Below are positions 43,956-54,451 of a stretch of 64,000 bases of DNA, piece by piece. Positions within the stretch are counted from its first letter, which is position 1; each line of letters starts with the position of its first letter. The DNA is from Massilia forsythiae (lineage in GTDB: Bacteria > Pseudomonadota > Gammaproteobacteria > Burkholderiales > Burkholderiaceae_D): assembly GCF_012849555.1 (NCBI RefSeq), contig NZ_CP051685.1:186001-250000 (forward strand), in the 5' to 3' direction. The notes beneath the pieces are model-generated. The model did not search any database and was not told where the DNA came from. It saw only the letters and a list, made by a program, of their open reading frames with translations. The position numbers were made by a program, and so were the translations under genes.

Positions 43956-46172
43956 ATGAATACACAAACCCTAAAATACGATGTGCCGGCAGGTATCGTC
44001 GTATTTCTCGTCGCCCTGCCTTTATGCCTCGGCATTGCCCTGGCATCGGGCGCGCCTTTGTTTTCGGGCGTTATTTCCGGCATTATCGGCGGCATCGTGG
44101 TCGGCATGGCCAGCGGCTCGCAGACCAGCGTTAGCGGCCCCGCGGCCGGCCTGGCGGCGGTGGTGCTGGCGTCGATCACCAAGCTCGGCGCCTTCGACAT
44201 CCTGCTGGTGGCCGTCCTCATCGCCGGCTTCCTGCAACTGGCCATGGGCCTGATGCGCGCCGGCTTCATCGCCAACTACGTGCCGTCGAACGTCATCAAG
44301 GGCTTGCTGGCGGCGATCGGCATCCTGCTGATCCTCAAGCAGATCCCGCATGCCATCGGCTACGACAGCAACGGCGACGACGCTTCCTTCGCGCAGGCCA
44401 ACGGCGAAAACACCTTTTCCGTGATCGCCAACGCGTTCTCGATGATCACGCCGGGCGCGGTGGTCATCACCGCCGCCTCGCTGCTGGTGCTGCTGTACTG
44501 GGACCGCACCCCGCTGAAAAACGTCAAGCTGCTGCCGGCGCCCCTGTTCGTGGTCGCCATGGGCATCCTGCTGAACCTGGCGTTCAACAATTTCTTCCCG
44601 GCGCTGCAGATCGAACCGGCGCACCTGGTCGACATCCCGCCGATCGATACCAACAATCTCGGCGCCTACGTGCAGCTGCCGGACCTGGCCCATCTCGCCA
44701 ATCCGGACGTCTGGATGGTCGGCTTCACCATCGCCATCGTGGCGTCGCTGGAAACGCTGCTGAACATCGAAGCGGTCGACAAGATCGATCCGCACAAGCG
44801 CGAAACGCCGCCCAACCGCGAGCTGCTGGCGCAAGGCGTGGGCAACATCTGCGCCGGCTTCCTGGGCGGCCTGCCGGTCACCTCGGTGATCGTGCGCAGC
44901 TCGGTCAATATCCAGAACGACAACCGCACCAAGGTCTCCGCGGTCCTGCACGGCATCCTGCTGCTGGTCAGCGTGGTGGCACTGAGCCCCTTGATCAACA
45001 TGATTCCGCTGTCGGCCCTGGCCGCGATCCTGATCGTCACCGGCTACAAGCTGACCAAGACCTCGCTGTTCCGCGACATGTACCTGAAAGGCTGGTCGCA
45101 ATTCGCGCCCTTCATCATCACCATCCTGGCGATCGTGTTCACCGACCTGTTGAAGGGCGTGCTGATCGGCCTGGCCGCCAGCCTGTTCTTCCTGTTGCGC
45201 AGCAACTTCCGCAATCCGTTCTCGATCGAGCAATACCGCCTGCACATCGGCGACGTCATCAAGATGGAGTTGCCGAACCAGGTCTCGTTCCTGAACAAGG
45301 CCACCATCAAGACCGCCCTGTGGGAAGTGCCGGACGGCGCCAAGGTGCTGATCGACGCCAGCAACGCCGACTACATCGACAACGACGTGCTGGAAACGAT
45401 CGAGGATTTCCGCGTCAGCGCCGCCGAACGCAACGTGCGCCTGAACGTGATCGGCCTGCGCGACAAGTACCAGATGCAGGACCCGATCCAGTTCGTGCCC
45501 GCCCTCGACAAGGAAACGCAGAACAAGCTGCGCCCTGCGGAAATCCTGCAACTGCTGCGCGACGGTAACGAACGCTTCCGCAGCGGACGCTGGACCAAGA
45601 AGTACTACGAACAGCAGGTGGATGCGACCGCCACCGGCCAGCACCCGATGGCCGTCGTGGTCAACTGCATCGACTCGCGCACTTCGCCGGAAATCATCTT
45701 CGACGCCGGCCTGGGCGACCTGCTGACGATCCGCATCGCCGGCAACGTGATCAGCCGCGAGATCATCGGCAGCCTGGAGATCGCGCACAAGCTGGGCGCC
45801 AAGCTGATCGTGGTGAAGGGCCACTCCAGCTGCGGCGCCGTCGGCCTGGCGCTGCAGGACGAGCATGCCCACAGCGTCGAGGCGATCACCGGCAAGATCC
45901 GGCGCGCGGTGGCGCAGTGCGGCTGCGGCAGTGCGCACGGCGCCGCGCCCGACAAGGCGGCGCTGGAACGGGTGACGCGCCAGAACATCCAGAACTCGCT
46001 GGCCGACATCATCGACGGCAGCGAATTCCTGCGCGGCTGCGTCGCGCGCGGCGAGATGGGCCTGGTCGGCGCCTACCACGACATCGCCGCCAGGACGGTC
46101 GATTTCGGCACCCCGGTCACGGGCGCCGACATCGCACGCCGCCATCCGTCGGCGGCCGGCGCGGCGGCCTGA
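43956..46172 (+). CDS. SulP-family anion transporter fused to beta-carbonic anhydrase
   Basis: 738 residues. The N-terminal SulP transporter (about residues 1-410, 10-12 membrane helices; YDVPAGIVVFLVALPLCLGI, SGPAAGLAAVVLASITKLGA, FLGGLPVTSVIVRSSVNIQ) is followed by a STAS-like domain (about 430-520; VLIDASNADYIDNDVLETI). Then comes a beta-type carbonic anhydrase with zinc ligands Cys571, His623, Cys626 (CIDSRTSPE, KGHSSCGAVG) and the Asp573/Arg575 dyad. The likely job is bicarbonate uptake or CO2/HCO3- exchange. The fused anhydrase would interconvert the transported ion at the membrane. ATG at 43956 has GAGG five bases upstream. It is one of few plus-strand genes. Such fusions are known in bacteria. 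Confidence 0.93.
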   Translation: MNTQTLKYDVPAGIVVFLVALPLCLGIALASGAPLFSGVISGIIGGIVVGMASGSQTSVSGPAAGLAAVVLASITKLGAFDILLVAVLIAGFLQLAMGLMRAGFIANYVPSNVIKGLLAAIGILLILKQIPHAIGYDSNGDDASFAQANGENTFSVIANAFSMITPGAVVITAASLLVLLYWDRTPLKNVKLLPAPLFVVAMGILLNLAFNNFFPALQIEPAHLVDIPPIDTNNLGAYVQLPDLAHLANPDVWMVGFTIAIVASLETLLNIEAVDKIDPHKRETPPNRELLAQGVGNICAGFLGGLPVTSVIVRSSVNIQNDNRTKVSAVLHGILLLVSVVALSPLINMIPLSALAAILIVTGYKLTKTSLFRDMYLKGWSQFAPFIITILAIVFTDLLKGVLIGLAASLFFLLRSNFRNPFSIEQYRLHIGDVIKMELPNQVSFLNKATIKTALWEVPDGAKVLIDASNADYIDNDVLETIEDFRVSAAERNVRLNVIGLRDKYQMQDPIQFVPALDKETQNKLRPAEILQLLRDGNERFRSGRWTKKYYEQQVDATATGQHPMAVVVNCIDSRTSPEIIFDAGLGDLLTIRIAGNVISREIIGSLEIAHKLGAKLIVVKGHSSCGAVGLALQDEHAHSVEAITGKIRRAVAQCGCGSAHGAAPDKAALERVTRQNIQNSLADIIDGSEFLRGCVARGEMGLVGAYHDIAARTVDFGTPVTGADIARRHPSAAGAAA

Positions 46173-46202
46173 TGCCTTGACGGCGCGCGCGCCCCGCGCG
46201 GC

Positions 46203-47042
46203 TCAGGCCGGCAAGCGGCGCGCCGCCACGGTCTGGCGCAGCACGGCGGCGCGCGCCGCATCCAGCGCCGCGGACAGCGCTTGCGGCGTGCTCTCGTCCA
46301 CAGCGTTCGACGCAGCATCGGCCGCTGCAGCCTTCATCTCCACGGTGCCCGGCGCCAGCCGCGCCTGCAGTGCCGCCAGCCCCGCGGCGGCACCGTCCAG
46401 CCCCAGCATGCGGCATCCTTCGGCCAGGCGCGCCAGGCGCTCGTACACGGCGCCGGCATGGCCGTCCGCCAGCATCGGCGCGAGTTCCGCGGCGGCCGCA
46501 TCCAGCTGGCGCTGCAGGCCGCCCAGGTACAGCAGCAGGCGCGCGCCGTCGATGCCCAGGCGGCGCGCGGTGGCGCCCGGCTCCTCGTCGAAGGTGGCGA
46601 GGGCGGCGGCGCCCTCCTCCCCGCGCGCCGACGGCAACGCCAGGCGCGCCAGGTGCGCGCACACCCTGGCGCTGTCGAAGGGTTTCACGATGTAGCCGTC
46701 GGCGCCCAGCGCCATCGCCTGTTCCATGGTGGCGCTGTCGGCGGCCGCCGAGACCAGTACGAAGGGCAGCTTGGCGAAACGCGCGTCGGCGCGCATCCGG
46801 GCCAGCAGCTCCATGCCGGACAGGCGCGGCATGCGCAGGTCGCAGAACAGCATGGCCGGACGCGCGCCGGCCTGCAGCAGTTGCCAGGCCTGTTCGCCGT
46901 CCTCGGCTTCCAGCACGTCGAAGTCGACGCTGCCGGCCGCACCCAGGCCGCCGCAGTCGCCGTCGGCGCTGCCGGCCGTATCGACCAGGTGCATCAGTAC
47001 CATGCGCGACACCACGTCGTCGTCGATGATCAGGACTTGCAC
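46203..47042 (-). CDS. Response regulator with receiver domain and Hpt-like remnant
   Basis: 279 residues. GTG start at 47042 with GGGAGG five bases upstream. The receiver is intact where it matters (Asp68 in MLFCDLRMPRLSG, Lys120 in YIVKPF). It has a Gly/Ala-rich insertion at about 21-40 between the first helix and second strand. The C-terminal part looks like an Hpt domain (LGIDGARLLLYLGGLQRQLD, then RLARLAEGCRMLGLDGAAAG), but the phospho-histidine position is Ala204 by my alignment. There is no DNA-binding domain. It lies 89 bases after the hybrid kinase on the same strand, so it is a likely output partner. Confidence 0.8.
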   Translation of the reverse strand: MQVLIIDDDVVSRMVLMHLVDTAGSADGDCGGLGAAGSVDFDVLEAEDGEQAWQLLQAGARPAMLFCDLRMPRLSGMELLARMRADARFAKLPFVLVSAAADSATMEQAMALGADGYIVKPFDSARVCAHLARLALPSARGEEGAAALATFDEEPGATARRLGIDGARLLLYLGGLQRQLDAAAAELAPMLADGHAGAVYERLARLAEGCRMLGLDGAAAGLAALQARLAPGTVEMKAAAADAASNAVDESTPQALSAALDAARAAVLRQTVAARRLPA

Positions 47043-47131
47043 GGCGCCTCCCTGAGGATATTGTTCTGCGGCAAATTATACAGATCGCCTGGCAGCACGC
47101 CGGCGTGCGCACGATTGCGCCGTGCGGCCGT

Positions 47132-50100
47132 TCACGCCATGGTTTCCTCGAAACGCGCCAGCAACAGCAGCAGGTGCGGCATGCCGCCGCGCAGCAGGTC
47201 GAGGCGGCCGCCGTCGGCGGCGCGTTCCAGCTCACCGCACAGGGCGTGCAGCTCGGTTTCGCCCAGGTAGCCGGCGCTGCCGCGCATGCCGTGCAGCAGG
47301 CGTGCGGCGGCCTCCAGGTCGGGCGCCTGCAGCGCCGCCTCCAGCTCGGCGCGGCGGCTCGGCAGGTCGGACAGGAAAGCGCTGCGCATGCGACCGCGCA
47401 GGTCGCCGGCGCGCCGTCCGGCGTTCTGCGCCGCCGCCACCGCCGCCGGCGGCGGTCCGGTCAACACGCCGAACATGGCGTCGAGGTCGGCGGTGCTGGG
47501 CGCACCCTGGCCGGGTGCGGCGGCGGGCTGCGCCGGCATCGGGGCCAGCACGATGCCGCGCTGCTGCTGGCGCTCGATGGCGCGGGTCAGGTGGAAATGC
47601 AGCTGGCCCTCGTCGATCGGCTTGGTGAGGAAGGCATCCATCCCGCACGCCAGGTAACGCGTGCGGTCTTCCTCGCTGGCGTTGGCGGTCAGCGCCACGA
47701 TCATCAGGTGGCGGTCGAGCACCGGCGCCTCGGGCGGGCCGCCGGCGCGGATCAGGCGGGTGGCGCTGGCGCCGTCCATGTCCGGCATGCGCCCGTCCAT
47801 CAGGACCAGGTCGTAGCGCGTGCGCGCGCAGGCGGCCACCGCCAGGCGGCCGTTGTCGACCACGTCGACCTGGTGGCCCTGCTCTTCCAGCATCATGCGC
47901 ACGATGATCTGGTTGGTCGGGTAATCCTCGGCGCACAGCACGCGCAGGCAGTGGGTGTGCGGCTGGCGCGGCTGCAGTTCGACCAGCGGCGGCTGCACCC
48001 CGTCCGGCATGGGCAGCACGAAGCTGAAGGTGCTGCCCCGACCCGGCGTGCTGACGGCGCCGATGGTACCGTCCATCAGCTCGACCAGCTGGCGGCAGAT
48101 CGCCAGCCCGAGGCCGGTGCCGCCGTAGCGCCGCGTGGTGGTGGCGTCGGCCTGCTCGAACTGCTGGAACAGGCGCGGCAGCGCGTCGGCGTCGATGCCG
48201 ATGCCGGTGTCCTCGACCGAGAAGCGGATCATGTTGCTGCGCGCCGCATCCTGCTGGTCTTCCAGGCGGCGCTCGACGCGCACGCTGACAGTGCCGCTGT
48301 GGGTGAACTTGAAGGCGTTGCCGACCAGGTTGACCAGGATCTGGCGCAGCCGGGTCGGGTCGCCCACCACGTAGCGCGGCAAGTCGTGGTCGAGGTGCAC
48401 GGTGAAGCCGACGCTGTGCGCCCCGGCTTGCTCCTCGAACAGCGTGACCACCTGCGCGATGGTGTCGTCGAGCGCGAAGTCGATGTTCTCGATGGTCAGC
48501 TTGCCGGCCTCGATCTTGGAAAAATCGAGCAGGTCGTTGATGATCGCCAGCAGCGACTGGGCATTGGCCTGGCCGCGCAGGATCTGCTCGCGCGTGGAAT
48601 CCTTGAGCTGGCCGTCGCGCAGCGCGAATCCGAGCATGCCGATCACGCCGGCCAGCGGCGTGCGCATCTCGTGGCTCATGTTGGCCAGGAATTCCGACTT
48701 CTGGCGCGTGGCGTCCTCGGCGCGGCGCTTGGCCTGGTACAGGCGCTCCTCGTTTTCCTGCAGGGCGCCGTTGGCATGGGCCAGTTCGTCGGTGCGGCGC
48801 CGCACCTGGCGCTGCTGCTCGCGCAGTTCCGCGGTCTGGCGCTCCAGCTGGCGGTTCTGCTGCTCGATTTCCTCGGTGCGCGCGCCGACCTGGTGTTCCA
48901 GCTGCTCCTTCTGGCGGCGCAGCTCGTCCACGCGGTAGCGGTACAGGCCGTAGCCGACGCCGAGCGCCAGCAGGCCGCCCAGGCTGCGGAACCACCAGGT
49001 CTTCCAGTACGGCGGCAGGATCGTGATCTCCAGCGTGGCCGCGCTGTCGCTCCAGATGCGGTCCTTGTTGGCGGCGCGCACCTGGAACACGTAGGTGCCG
49101 GGGTCCAGGTTGGTGTAGGTGGCGAAGCGCTTGGCGGCGTCGGCCTCGATCCATTCCTGGTCGAAGCCGGCCAGGCGGTAGGCGAAGCGGTTGCGCTGCG
49201 GCGCGGCGAAGTGCAGCGCCGAGAATTCGATCGAGAACACCGCATCCGCGGCCGGCAGCGTGATCGCGGCGGCGCGCTCGATCGGTCCCGACAGCAGCCC
49301 CGGATGCGCCTGTTCCACCGGCTGGCCGAAGATGCGCAGGCCGGTGATCACGGCGCGCGGCGCGATCAGGTTGTCGTGCAGCGCGCGCGGGTTGAAGGCG
49401 GTGATGCCGGTGTTGCCGCCGAAGTACAGGGTGCCGTCCGCGGTGCGCAGGGCCGAGGCGTCGAAATAGGCGCCCTCGGTGGTGCCGTCGGCGGAATTGT
49501 AGTGGCGCCAGCCGCCGCTGGCGGGATCCAGGCGCGACAACCCGCTGGAGGTGCTGACCCAGATGTAGCCGTCCATGTCTTCCAGCATGGCGGCGACCGC
49601 GTCGTCTTCCAGGCCGTCGCGCCGCGTGTAGCGCTGGAAGCGCGGCATGCCGTTGGGACCGATCACCATGCGGTTCAGGCCCACCGCGGTGCCGACCCAC
49701 AGCGTGCCGTGGCGGTCTTCCAGCAGGTAGTGCACTTCGTCGTGGCTGAGGCTGGCCGGATCGTTGGGGTCGTGGTGGAAGTGGCGGAACTTGCCGGTGG
49801 CGCGGTCCAGCAGGTCGAGGCCGTCGAAGGTACCGATCCACAGGCGGCCGTTGCGGTCTTCCAGCATCGGCCGCACCACGTTGTCGGACAGGCTGGCGCT
49901 CGACGCCGGGTCGTGCTGGTACGTCACCAGCGCGCCGCCGTCCGGATCGAGCCGGTGCAGGCCGCCGCGGGTGGCGATCCACAGCATGCCGTCGCGCGTG
50001 ACCAGCAGGTTGCGCACGTAGTTGGCGTCGATGTCGCCCGAGAGCGAGCGGCGCGTCATGCGCCCGCTCTTCGGATCGAAGCGCGCCAGGCCCTTGGCGG

Positions 50101-51454
50101 CGCCGGCCCAGATCGCACCGTCGTGGCCGATGGCGACCGCGGTGGCCATGGCGTCGCCGGTGAGCCCGGCCGCCGCCGGCGCCATCCGGTAGGTGGTCTC
50201 GAGGCCGCTGTCCTGGTCGAAGCGGTGCAGGCCGCCGTTGGTGGCCAGCCACAGCTTGCCGGCGGCGTCGGCGGCGATGCCGCGCACCTTGTTTTCTTCC
50301 AGCGCGGCCGGCACGTCGGCGCCGCGCACGATGCGCGCGAAACCGCCGCCGCCCATGTCGGCGCGCGACACGCCGCCGTACCAGGTGCCGACCCAGAAGG
50401 TGCCGACGTGGTCGCCGTATAGCGCCGATACCTGGTTGTCGCCCAGGCTGTAGTTGTCGGTGATGCGGTGCGGATGCTGCTCGAAGCGGTTCGCCGCCGG
50501 CAGCCAGCGGAACAGGCCGTGGTCGTGCGAACCGGCCCACACCTGGCGCTCGGCGTCCTGGTACAGCACGCTGATCTCGCCCGCGGGAATGCCTTGCGCC
50601 GCGCCGAAGCCGCGCGGCGTGCGCCCGTCGGGGAGGACGCCGTCCGGCATGCGCCGCTCCAGGCCGCCCGAACTGCCGACCCACAGGCCCTGGCCGGCGT
50701 CCACCAGCAGCGCCTTGATGTCGTCGTGCGGACCGCCGCGCGCGGAAGGGTGATGGCCGAAGGCGCCGCCTTCCGGCCCCAGGCTGTCGAGGCCGGCCGC
50801 CGTGCCGATCCACAGGCGCCCGCGCGCGTCCAGCGCCAGCGAAGTCAGCCTGTCGGACGCCAGGCTGTCGGGCACGCCGGGAATGTGGTGCCAGATGGTG
50901 AAGGCGCCGCTGGCGATGTCGAAGTGCTGCAGGCCATCGGCGGTGGCCAGCCACAGGCCGTCCTTGCCGTCGTCCAGGATGGCGCGGATATGGCGGTTGC
51001 CGTTGCCGCGCTTGGCCGGCTCGCGCGGCTGGAAGTGGGTGAAGGCGTTGGTGAGCGGCTCGTAGCGGTCCAGGCCGCCGTCGGTGCCGATCCAGAGCCG
51101 GCCCTTGCGGTCGACGTACAGCACCCGCACCCAGTTGTTGACCAGGGTGCGGCGGTCGCCGACCACGTTGCGGAAATTGGTGAAGCGGTAGCCGTCGTAG
51201 CGCGACACCCCGGACTGGGTGCCGAACCACATGAAGCCGTCCTGGTCCTGGACGATCGCCAGCACCGATTCCTGCGCCAGGCCGTCTTCCACCGACAGGT
51301 GCTCGAAGCGCAGCGTCGGCACCGGTGCCCCCGTGGCCGGCGCCAGCGGCAGCAGCATGGAAAGCAGGAGCAGGCGAAGGAGCAGCAGCGGCGCCAGGCA
51401 GGCCGCCGCCATCCGGCGCAGGCGGGCGCCGGGAAGCGGGTACGGGCGCGTCAT
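47132..51454 (-). CDS. Hybrid sensor kinase with two-component-regulator propeller and Hpt
   Basis: 1440 residues. A signal/anchor segment (about 15-40) leads to a periplasmic beta-propeller (about 50-730) of repeated GLWLAT, RLWIGT-type blades. A Y_Y_Y domain follows (about 735-800; [20 protein letters not shown]), then one membrane helix near 820, a coiled coil and HisKA with the H-box near 925 ([16 protein letters not shown]). After this come HATPase_c ([28 protein letters not shown]), a receiver with Asp in [12 protein letters not shown] near 1217, and an intact Hpt ([13 protein letters not shown] near 1388). Propeller hybrids of this type in Bacteroides sense oligosaccharides, so a carbohydrate ligand is possible but unproven. 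Confidence 0.92.
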   Translation of the reverse strand: MTRPYPLPGARLRRMAAACLAPLLLLRLLLLSMLLPLAPATGAPVPTLRFEHLSVEDGLAQESVLAIVQDQDGFMWFGTQSGVSRYDGYRFTNFRNVVGDRRTLVNNWVRVLYVDRKGRLWIGTDGGLDRYEPLTNAFTHFQPREPAKRGNGNRHIRAILDDGKDGLWLATADGLQHFDIASGAFTIWHHIPGVPDSLASDRLTSLALDARGRLWIGTAAGLDSLGPEGGAFGHHPSARGGPHDDIKALLVDAGQGLWVGSSGGLERRMPDGVLPDGRTPRGFGAAQGIPAGEISVLYQDAERQVWAGSHDHGLFRWLPAANRFEQHPHRITDNYSLGDNQVSALYGDHVGTFWVGTWYGGVSRADMGGGGFARIVRGADVPAALEENKVRGIAADAAGKLWLATNGGLHRFDQDSGLETTYRMAPAAAGLTGDAMATAVAIGHDGAIWAGAAKGLARFDPKSGRMTRRSLSGDIDANYVRNLLVTRDGMLWIATRGGLHRLDPDGGALVTYQHDPASSASLSDNVVRPMLEDRNGRLWIGTFDGLDLLDRATGKFRHFHHDPNDPASLSHDEVHYLLEDRHGTLWVGTAVGLNRMVIGPNGMPRFQRYTRRDGLEDDAVAAMLEDMDGYIWVSTSSGLSRLDPASGGWRHYNSADGTTEGAYFDASALRTADGTLYFGGNTGITAFNPRALHDNLIAPRAVITGLRIFGQPVEQAHPGLLSGPIERAAAITLPAADAVFSIEFSALHFAAPQRNRFAYRLAGFDQEWIEADAAKRFATYTNLDPGTYVFQVRAANKDRIWSDSAATLEITILPPYWKTWWFRSLGGLLALGVGYGLYRYRVDELRRQKEQLEHQVGARTEEIEQQNRQLERQTAELREQQRQVRRRTDELAHANGALQENEERLYQAKRRAEDATRQKSEFLANMSHEMRTPLAGVIGMLGFALRDGQLKDSTREQILRGQANAQSLLAIINDLLDFSKIEAGKLTIENIDFALDDTIAQVVTLFEEQAGAHSVGFTVHLDHDLPRYVVGDPTRLRQILVNLVGNAFKFTHSGTVSVRVERRLEDQQDAARSNMIRFSVEDTGIGIDADALPRLFQQFEQADATTTRRYGGTGLGLAICRQLVELMDGTIGAVSTPGRGSTFSFVLPMPDGVQPPLVELQPRQPHTHCLRVLCAEDYPTNQIIVRMMLEEQGHQVDVVDNGRLAVAACARTRYDLVLMDGRMPDMDGASATRLIRAGGPPEAPVLDRHLMIVALTANASEEDRTRYLACGMDAFLTKPIDEGQLHFHLTRAIERQQQRGIVLAPMPAQPAAAPGQGAPSTADLDAMFGVLTGPPPAAVAAAQNAGRRAGDLRGRMRSAFLSDLPSRRAELEAALQAPDLEAAARLLHGMRGSAGYLGETELHALCGELERAADGGRLDLLRGGMPHLLLLLARFEETMA

Positions 51455-51600
51455 GCGCGGCCGGCCGCCAGGCTGCGGCGGTGAATGGGGAAAGTGCGCC
51501 GATCGGCGGCGATCATCAGCGTATATTGTTCAATGTCCACGCGGCAAGATTAACAAAGCTTGCCGCCTTTGCGTTGAATAAATACGTTTTTATCTACAAT

Positions 51601-53439
51601 CTAGTCGCCTTTTGCCACACCTTCGCGGCGCGGATCGGCGCCGCCGAACCACAAGGGCACCCCGTGCACCTGGATCCGCGCCACGCCCTGCAGGCCGGAA
51701 GTCTGCTCGCCGATGCGCACCGCGTGCCCGCGCGCCTGCAGCGCCTTGACCTCGGCGGCCGGGAAGCGCCCCGCTTCCAGCTCGGTCGGGCCGTTGCGGC
51801 TGCCGAAGTTGGGCAGCGCGATCGCCTGCTGCATGTTCAGGCCCCAGTCCAGCGTGCCGACCAGCACCTTGGCCACGTAGTTGATGATCAGGGGACCGCC
51901 GGGCGAACCCACCGCTTCCACGAACTTGCCGCTCTGCTTGTCGAACACGATGGTCGGGCTCATCGCGCTGCGCGGGCGCTTGCCCGGCTCGACCCGGTTG
52001 GCGATCGGTCCGCTGGCATCAGCCGAATCGAAGGAAAAGTCGGTCAGCTGGTTGTTCAGGATGAAGCCGTCGACCATCTGGCGCGAGCCGAACGCATCCT
52101 CGACGCTAGTGGTCATCGACAGGCCGGCGCCGTACTGGTCGACCGCCACCACGTGCGAGGTCGAATGCGCCTCGATCGAATTGTCGAGGCCCCAGTGCCA
52201 GGCCATGTCCACGCCCGGCGGATGGCCGGCCGGCGCCTTGCCCATCGAGCGCGCGCCGATCAGCGCCGCGCGCTGGGCCAGGTAGGTCTTGTCGAGCAAC
52301 GCCGGCAGGCCGCGCCCCGGCAGCGGCACGAAGTCGGTGTCGGCGGCGTAGCGGTCGCGGTCGGCATAGGCCAGGCGGCCGGCTTCCGAGAACAGGTGCA
52401 CCGCGTCGGCGCCGGGGATGCCGTTGGCGGGCGCCAGTGCCTTCAGGTCGCGCGTCTCCAGCATGCCCAGCATCTGCGCCACGGCGATGCCGCCCGAGGA
52501 CGGCGGCGGCATGCCGCACACGGTATAGCTGCGGTAGTCGTTGCACACCGGCTCGCGCAGCTTGGGTTGATACGCGGCGATGTCGGCCGCGCTGAGCAGG
52601 CCCGGATTGGTCGGGTGGCCCTTGACCTTGGCCTCGATGTCGCGCGCGATGCGGCCGGTATAGAACACGCCGGCGCCGCCGTCGGCGATCTCGCGCAGCG
52701 TGCGCGCCAGGTCCGGGTTCTTCAGCACGTGCCCGACCGGCCACGGCTTGCCGTCCGGTCCATAGAAGTAGGCGCGCGCGGTCGGGTCCTTGCGGATGTA
52801 GGCGTCGCCGGCCAGCAGGCTGTTCAGGCGCGGGCTGACGGCGAAGCCGTTTTCCGACAGGCGGATGGCCGGCGCGAACAGGGTCTTCCAGGGCAGCTTG
52901 CCGTGCTGGCGGTGCGCCAGTTCCAGCATGCGCAGCACGCCCGGCGCGCCGGTCGAGCGCCCGCCGACGATGCCCTCGCTGCGCGACAGCGGGGTGCCGT
53001 CCGCATGCTGGAACAGGTGTTCGTCGGCCTTCGAGGGCGCGGTCTCGCGGCCGTCGAAGGCTTGCACCTTCTTGCCGTCGTAGTACATCAAGAAGGCGCC
53101 GCCGCCGATGCCGGACGACTGCGGCTCGACCAGGGTCAGCACCAGCTGGGTGGCGATGGCGGCGTCGATCGCCGTGCCGCCCTGCTTGAGCATCTCGTAG
53201 CCCGCCTCGACCGCCAGCGGATTGGCGGCCGCCACCATGTACTTGCGCGCGGCCCAGCCAGCCTTTTCCTGCCAGCCGCTGGCCGCCTCGGGCGCCTGCT
53301 GCAGCACGGTCGGCGCCGCATCCTGGGCCAGCGCGGTGCCGGCCGCGCCGAGGGCGCTGCCGAAGGCGCTTGCCAATGCGAGGGCGGACAGGGCGCCGCG
53401 CACGCCGGCGGCAAGGGTGGGCAATTGCAAGGTCATCAT
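51601..53439 (-). CDS. ggt: Gamma-glutamyltransferase
   Basis: 612 residues from the ATG at 53439 (GGAG five bases upstream; a longer frame to 53484 is unlikely). A signal peptide (ALSALALASAFGSALG...ALA) directs export to the periplasm. The precursor cuts itself before the catalytic Thr in AHSTSHVVAVDQYGAGLSMT. Other motifs: GGTAIDAAIATQLVL, SSGIGGGAFLMYY, and GSPGGPLIINYVA near the C-terminus. It breaks or transfers the gamma-glutamyl bond of glutathione. It has about 115-145 bases on either side and appears to be a single-gene unit. Confidence 0.93.
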   Translation of the reverse strand: MMTLQLPTLAAGVRGALSALALASAFGSALGAAGTALAQDAAPTVLQQAPEAASGWQEKAGWAARKYMVAAANPLAVEAGYEMLKQGGTAIDAAIATQLVLTLVEPQSSGIGGGAFLMYYDGKKVQAFDGRETAPSKADEHLFQHADGTPLSRSEGIVGGRSTGAPGVLRMLELAHRQHGKLPWKTLFAPAIRLSENGFAVSPRLNSLLAGDAYIRKDPTARAYFYGPDGKPWPVGHVLKNPDLARTLREIADGGAGVFYTGRIARDIEAKVKGHPTNPGLLSAADIAAYQPKLREPVCNDYRSYTVCGMPPPSSGGIAVAQMLGMLETRDLKALAPANGIPGADAVHLFSEAGRLAYADRDRYAADTDFVPLPGRGLPALLDKTYLAQRAALIGARSMGKAPAGHPPGVDMAWHWGLDNSIEAHSTSHVVAVDQYGAGLSMTTSVEDAFGSRQMVDGFILNNQLTDFSFDSADASGPIANRVEPGKRPRSAMSPTIVFDKQSGKFVEAVGSPGGPLIINYVAKVLVGTLDWGLNMQQAIALPNFGSRNGPTELEAGRFPAAEVKALQARGHAVRIGEQTSGLQGVARIQVHGVPLWFGGADPRREGVAKGD

Positions 53440-53556
53440 CGATTCTCCGGTCGTCAGTACGGCCGCGCGCAGGCCGGTTTCCATGCCGGCCGCGCGCGAT
53501 ACAACGGAGCATCGTACCTCAAATTGCCAAAGCGCTCACAGGCGCGCCGGCGCGGC

Positions 53557-54330
53557 TTACTTCGGCTGCATGCGGATCGCCCCGTCCAGGCGGATCGTCT
53601 CGCCGTTGAGCATCACGTTCTCGATGATGGTGCGCGCCAGGTGCGCGTACTCGGCCGGCATGCCCAGGCGCGGCGGGAACGGCACCATCGCGCCCAGCGC
53701 GTCGCGCACTTCCTGCGGCATGCCCATCAGCATCGGCGTCTCGAAGATGCCGGGTGCGATCGTCATCACGCGGATGCCGCTGCGCGCCAGGTCGCGCGCC
53801 ATCGGCAGCGTCATCCCCGCCACGCCGGCCTTGGAGGCGCCGTAGGCGGCCTGGCCGATCTGGCCGTCGAAGGCGGCCACCGAGGCGGTATTGATGATCA
53901 CGCCGCGCTCGCCGTGTTCGCCGGCATCCTGCCTGGCGATGGCGTCGGCCGCTAGGCGGCACAGGTTGAAGGTGCCGACCAGGTTGATGTTGATAGCGCG
54001 CTGGAACGCGTCGAGCGGATGCGGACCGTCCTTGCCGACCGTCTTGATGGCGGGCGCCACGCCGGCGCAATTGACCAGGCCGCGCAGCAGGCCCAGCGCC
54101 AGCGCCGCCTCGACCACGGCCTGGCCGTCCGCTTCGCGCGTCACGTCGCACTGGACGAAGCGCGCCCTCGCCTGTCCGCCCGCCAGCTCGGCGGCCAGCG
54201 CCATGCCGGCCTCGGCCTGGACGTCGGCCAGCACGACCTTGCCCCCGGCCTGCACGAGCATGCGCGCGGTGGCGGCGCCGAGGCCGGAAGCGCCGCCGGT
54301 GACGATGAATACGTTGTTCTGGATTTGCAT
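53557..54330 (-). CDS. SDR 3-hydroxyacyl-CoA dehydrogenase (HSD10-like)
   Basis: 257 residues. Short-chain dehydrogenase features: [27 protein letters not shown], catalytic Ser in [15 protein letters not shown], and [11 protein letters not shown]. The C-terminal [20 protein letters not shown] and [19 protein letters not shown] are typical of the type II 3-hydroxyacyl-CoA dehydrogenase/2-methyl-3-hydroxybutyryl-CoA dehydrogenase group, which act in isoleucine and fatty-acid breakdown. GGAG precedes the ATG at 54330. The 16-bp palindrome at 54392-54407 is in the promoter region. Confidence 0.88.
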   Translation of the reverse strand: MQIQNNVFIVTGGASGLGAATARMLVQAGGKVVLADVQAEAGMALAAELAGGQARARFVQCDVTREADGQAVVEAALALGLLRGLVNCAGVAPAIKTVGKDGPHPLDAFQRAININLVGTFNLCRLAADAIARQDAGEHGERGVIINTASVAAFDGQIGQAAYGASKAGVAGMTLPMARDLARSGIRVMTIAPGIFETPMLMGMPQEVRDALGAMVPFPPRLGMPAEYAHLARTIIENVMLNGETIRLDGAIRMQPK

Positions 54331-54391
54331 GTGGTTGTCTCCAAGGTTGGGACGCGCGGCCAGGCGCCGGATGCGCCCGAGCGCGTCCATT

Positions 54392-54407
54392 ACGTTTACG
54401 TAAACGT
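54392..54407. promoter_or_regulatory. 16-bp perfect palindrome, LiuR/TetR-type operator candidate
   Basis: ACGTTTACGTAAACGT, with TTGACGTTTACGTAAACGT on the minus strand, centred 70 bases before the dehydrogenase ATG. Sites of this shape are described for the MerR-type LiuR regulator of branched-chain amino-acid breakdown in proteobacteria (from memory). The neighbour's predicted isoleucine-pathway role fits. Confidence 0.6.
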
Positions 54408-54451
54408 CAACGCTCGGATTGTAGACGCTTTCGGCCGGCGGCGGCGAGTGC

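Noticed and set aside
44022..46145. A 707-codon minus-strand open frame opposite the SulP/carbonic anhydrase gene
   Set aside because: Asp/Gln/His-rich shadow; the plus frame has all transporter and zinc-site motifs.
46172..46203. Terminator between the convergent SulP/CA and response-regulator genes
   Set aside because: GC-rich partial hairpin (GCGCGCGC...) but no T-run and only 30 bases available; too weak to list.
47105..50422. A 1105-codon plus-strand open frame opposite the hybrid kinase
   Set aside because: Composition bias only (Ala/Gln/Val/Gly). The minus-strand frame shows propeller, HisKA, HATPase, receiver and Hpt.
51325..53955. An 876-codon plus-strand open frame across ggt
   Set aside because: No domain signs, and ggt on the minus strand is complete.
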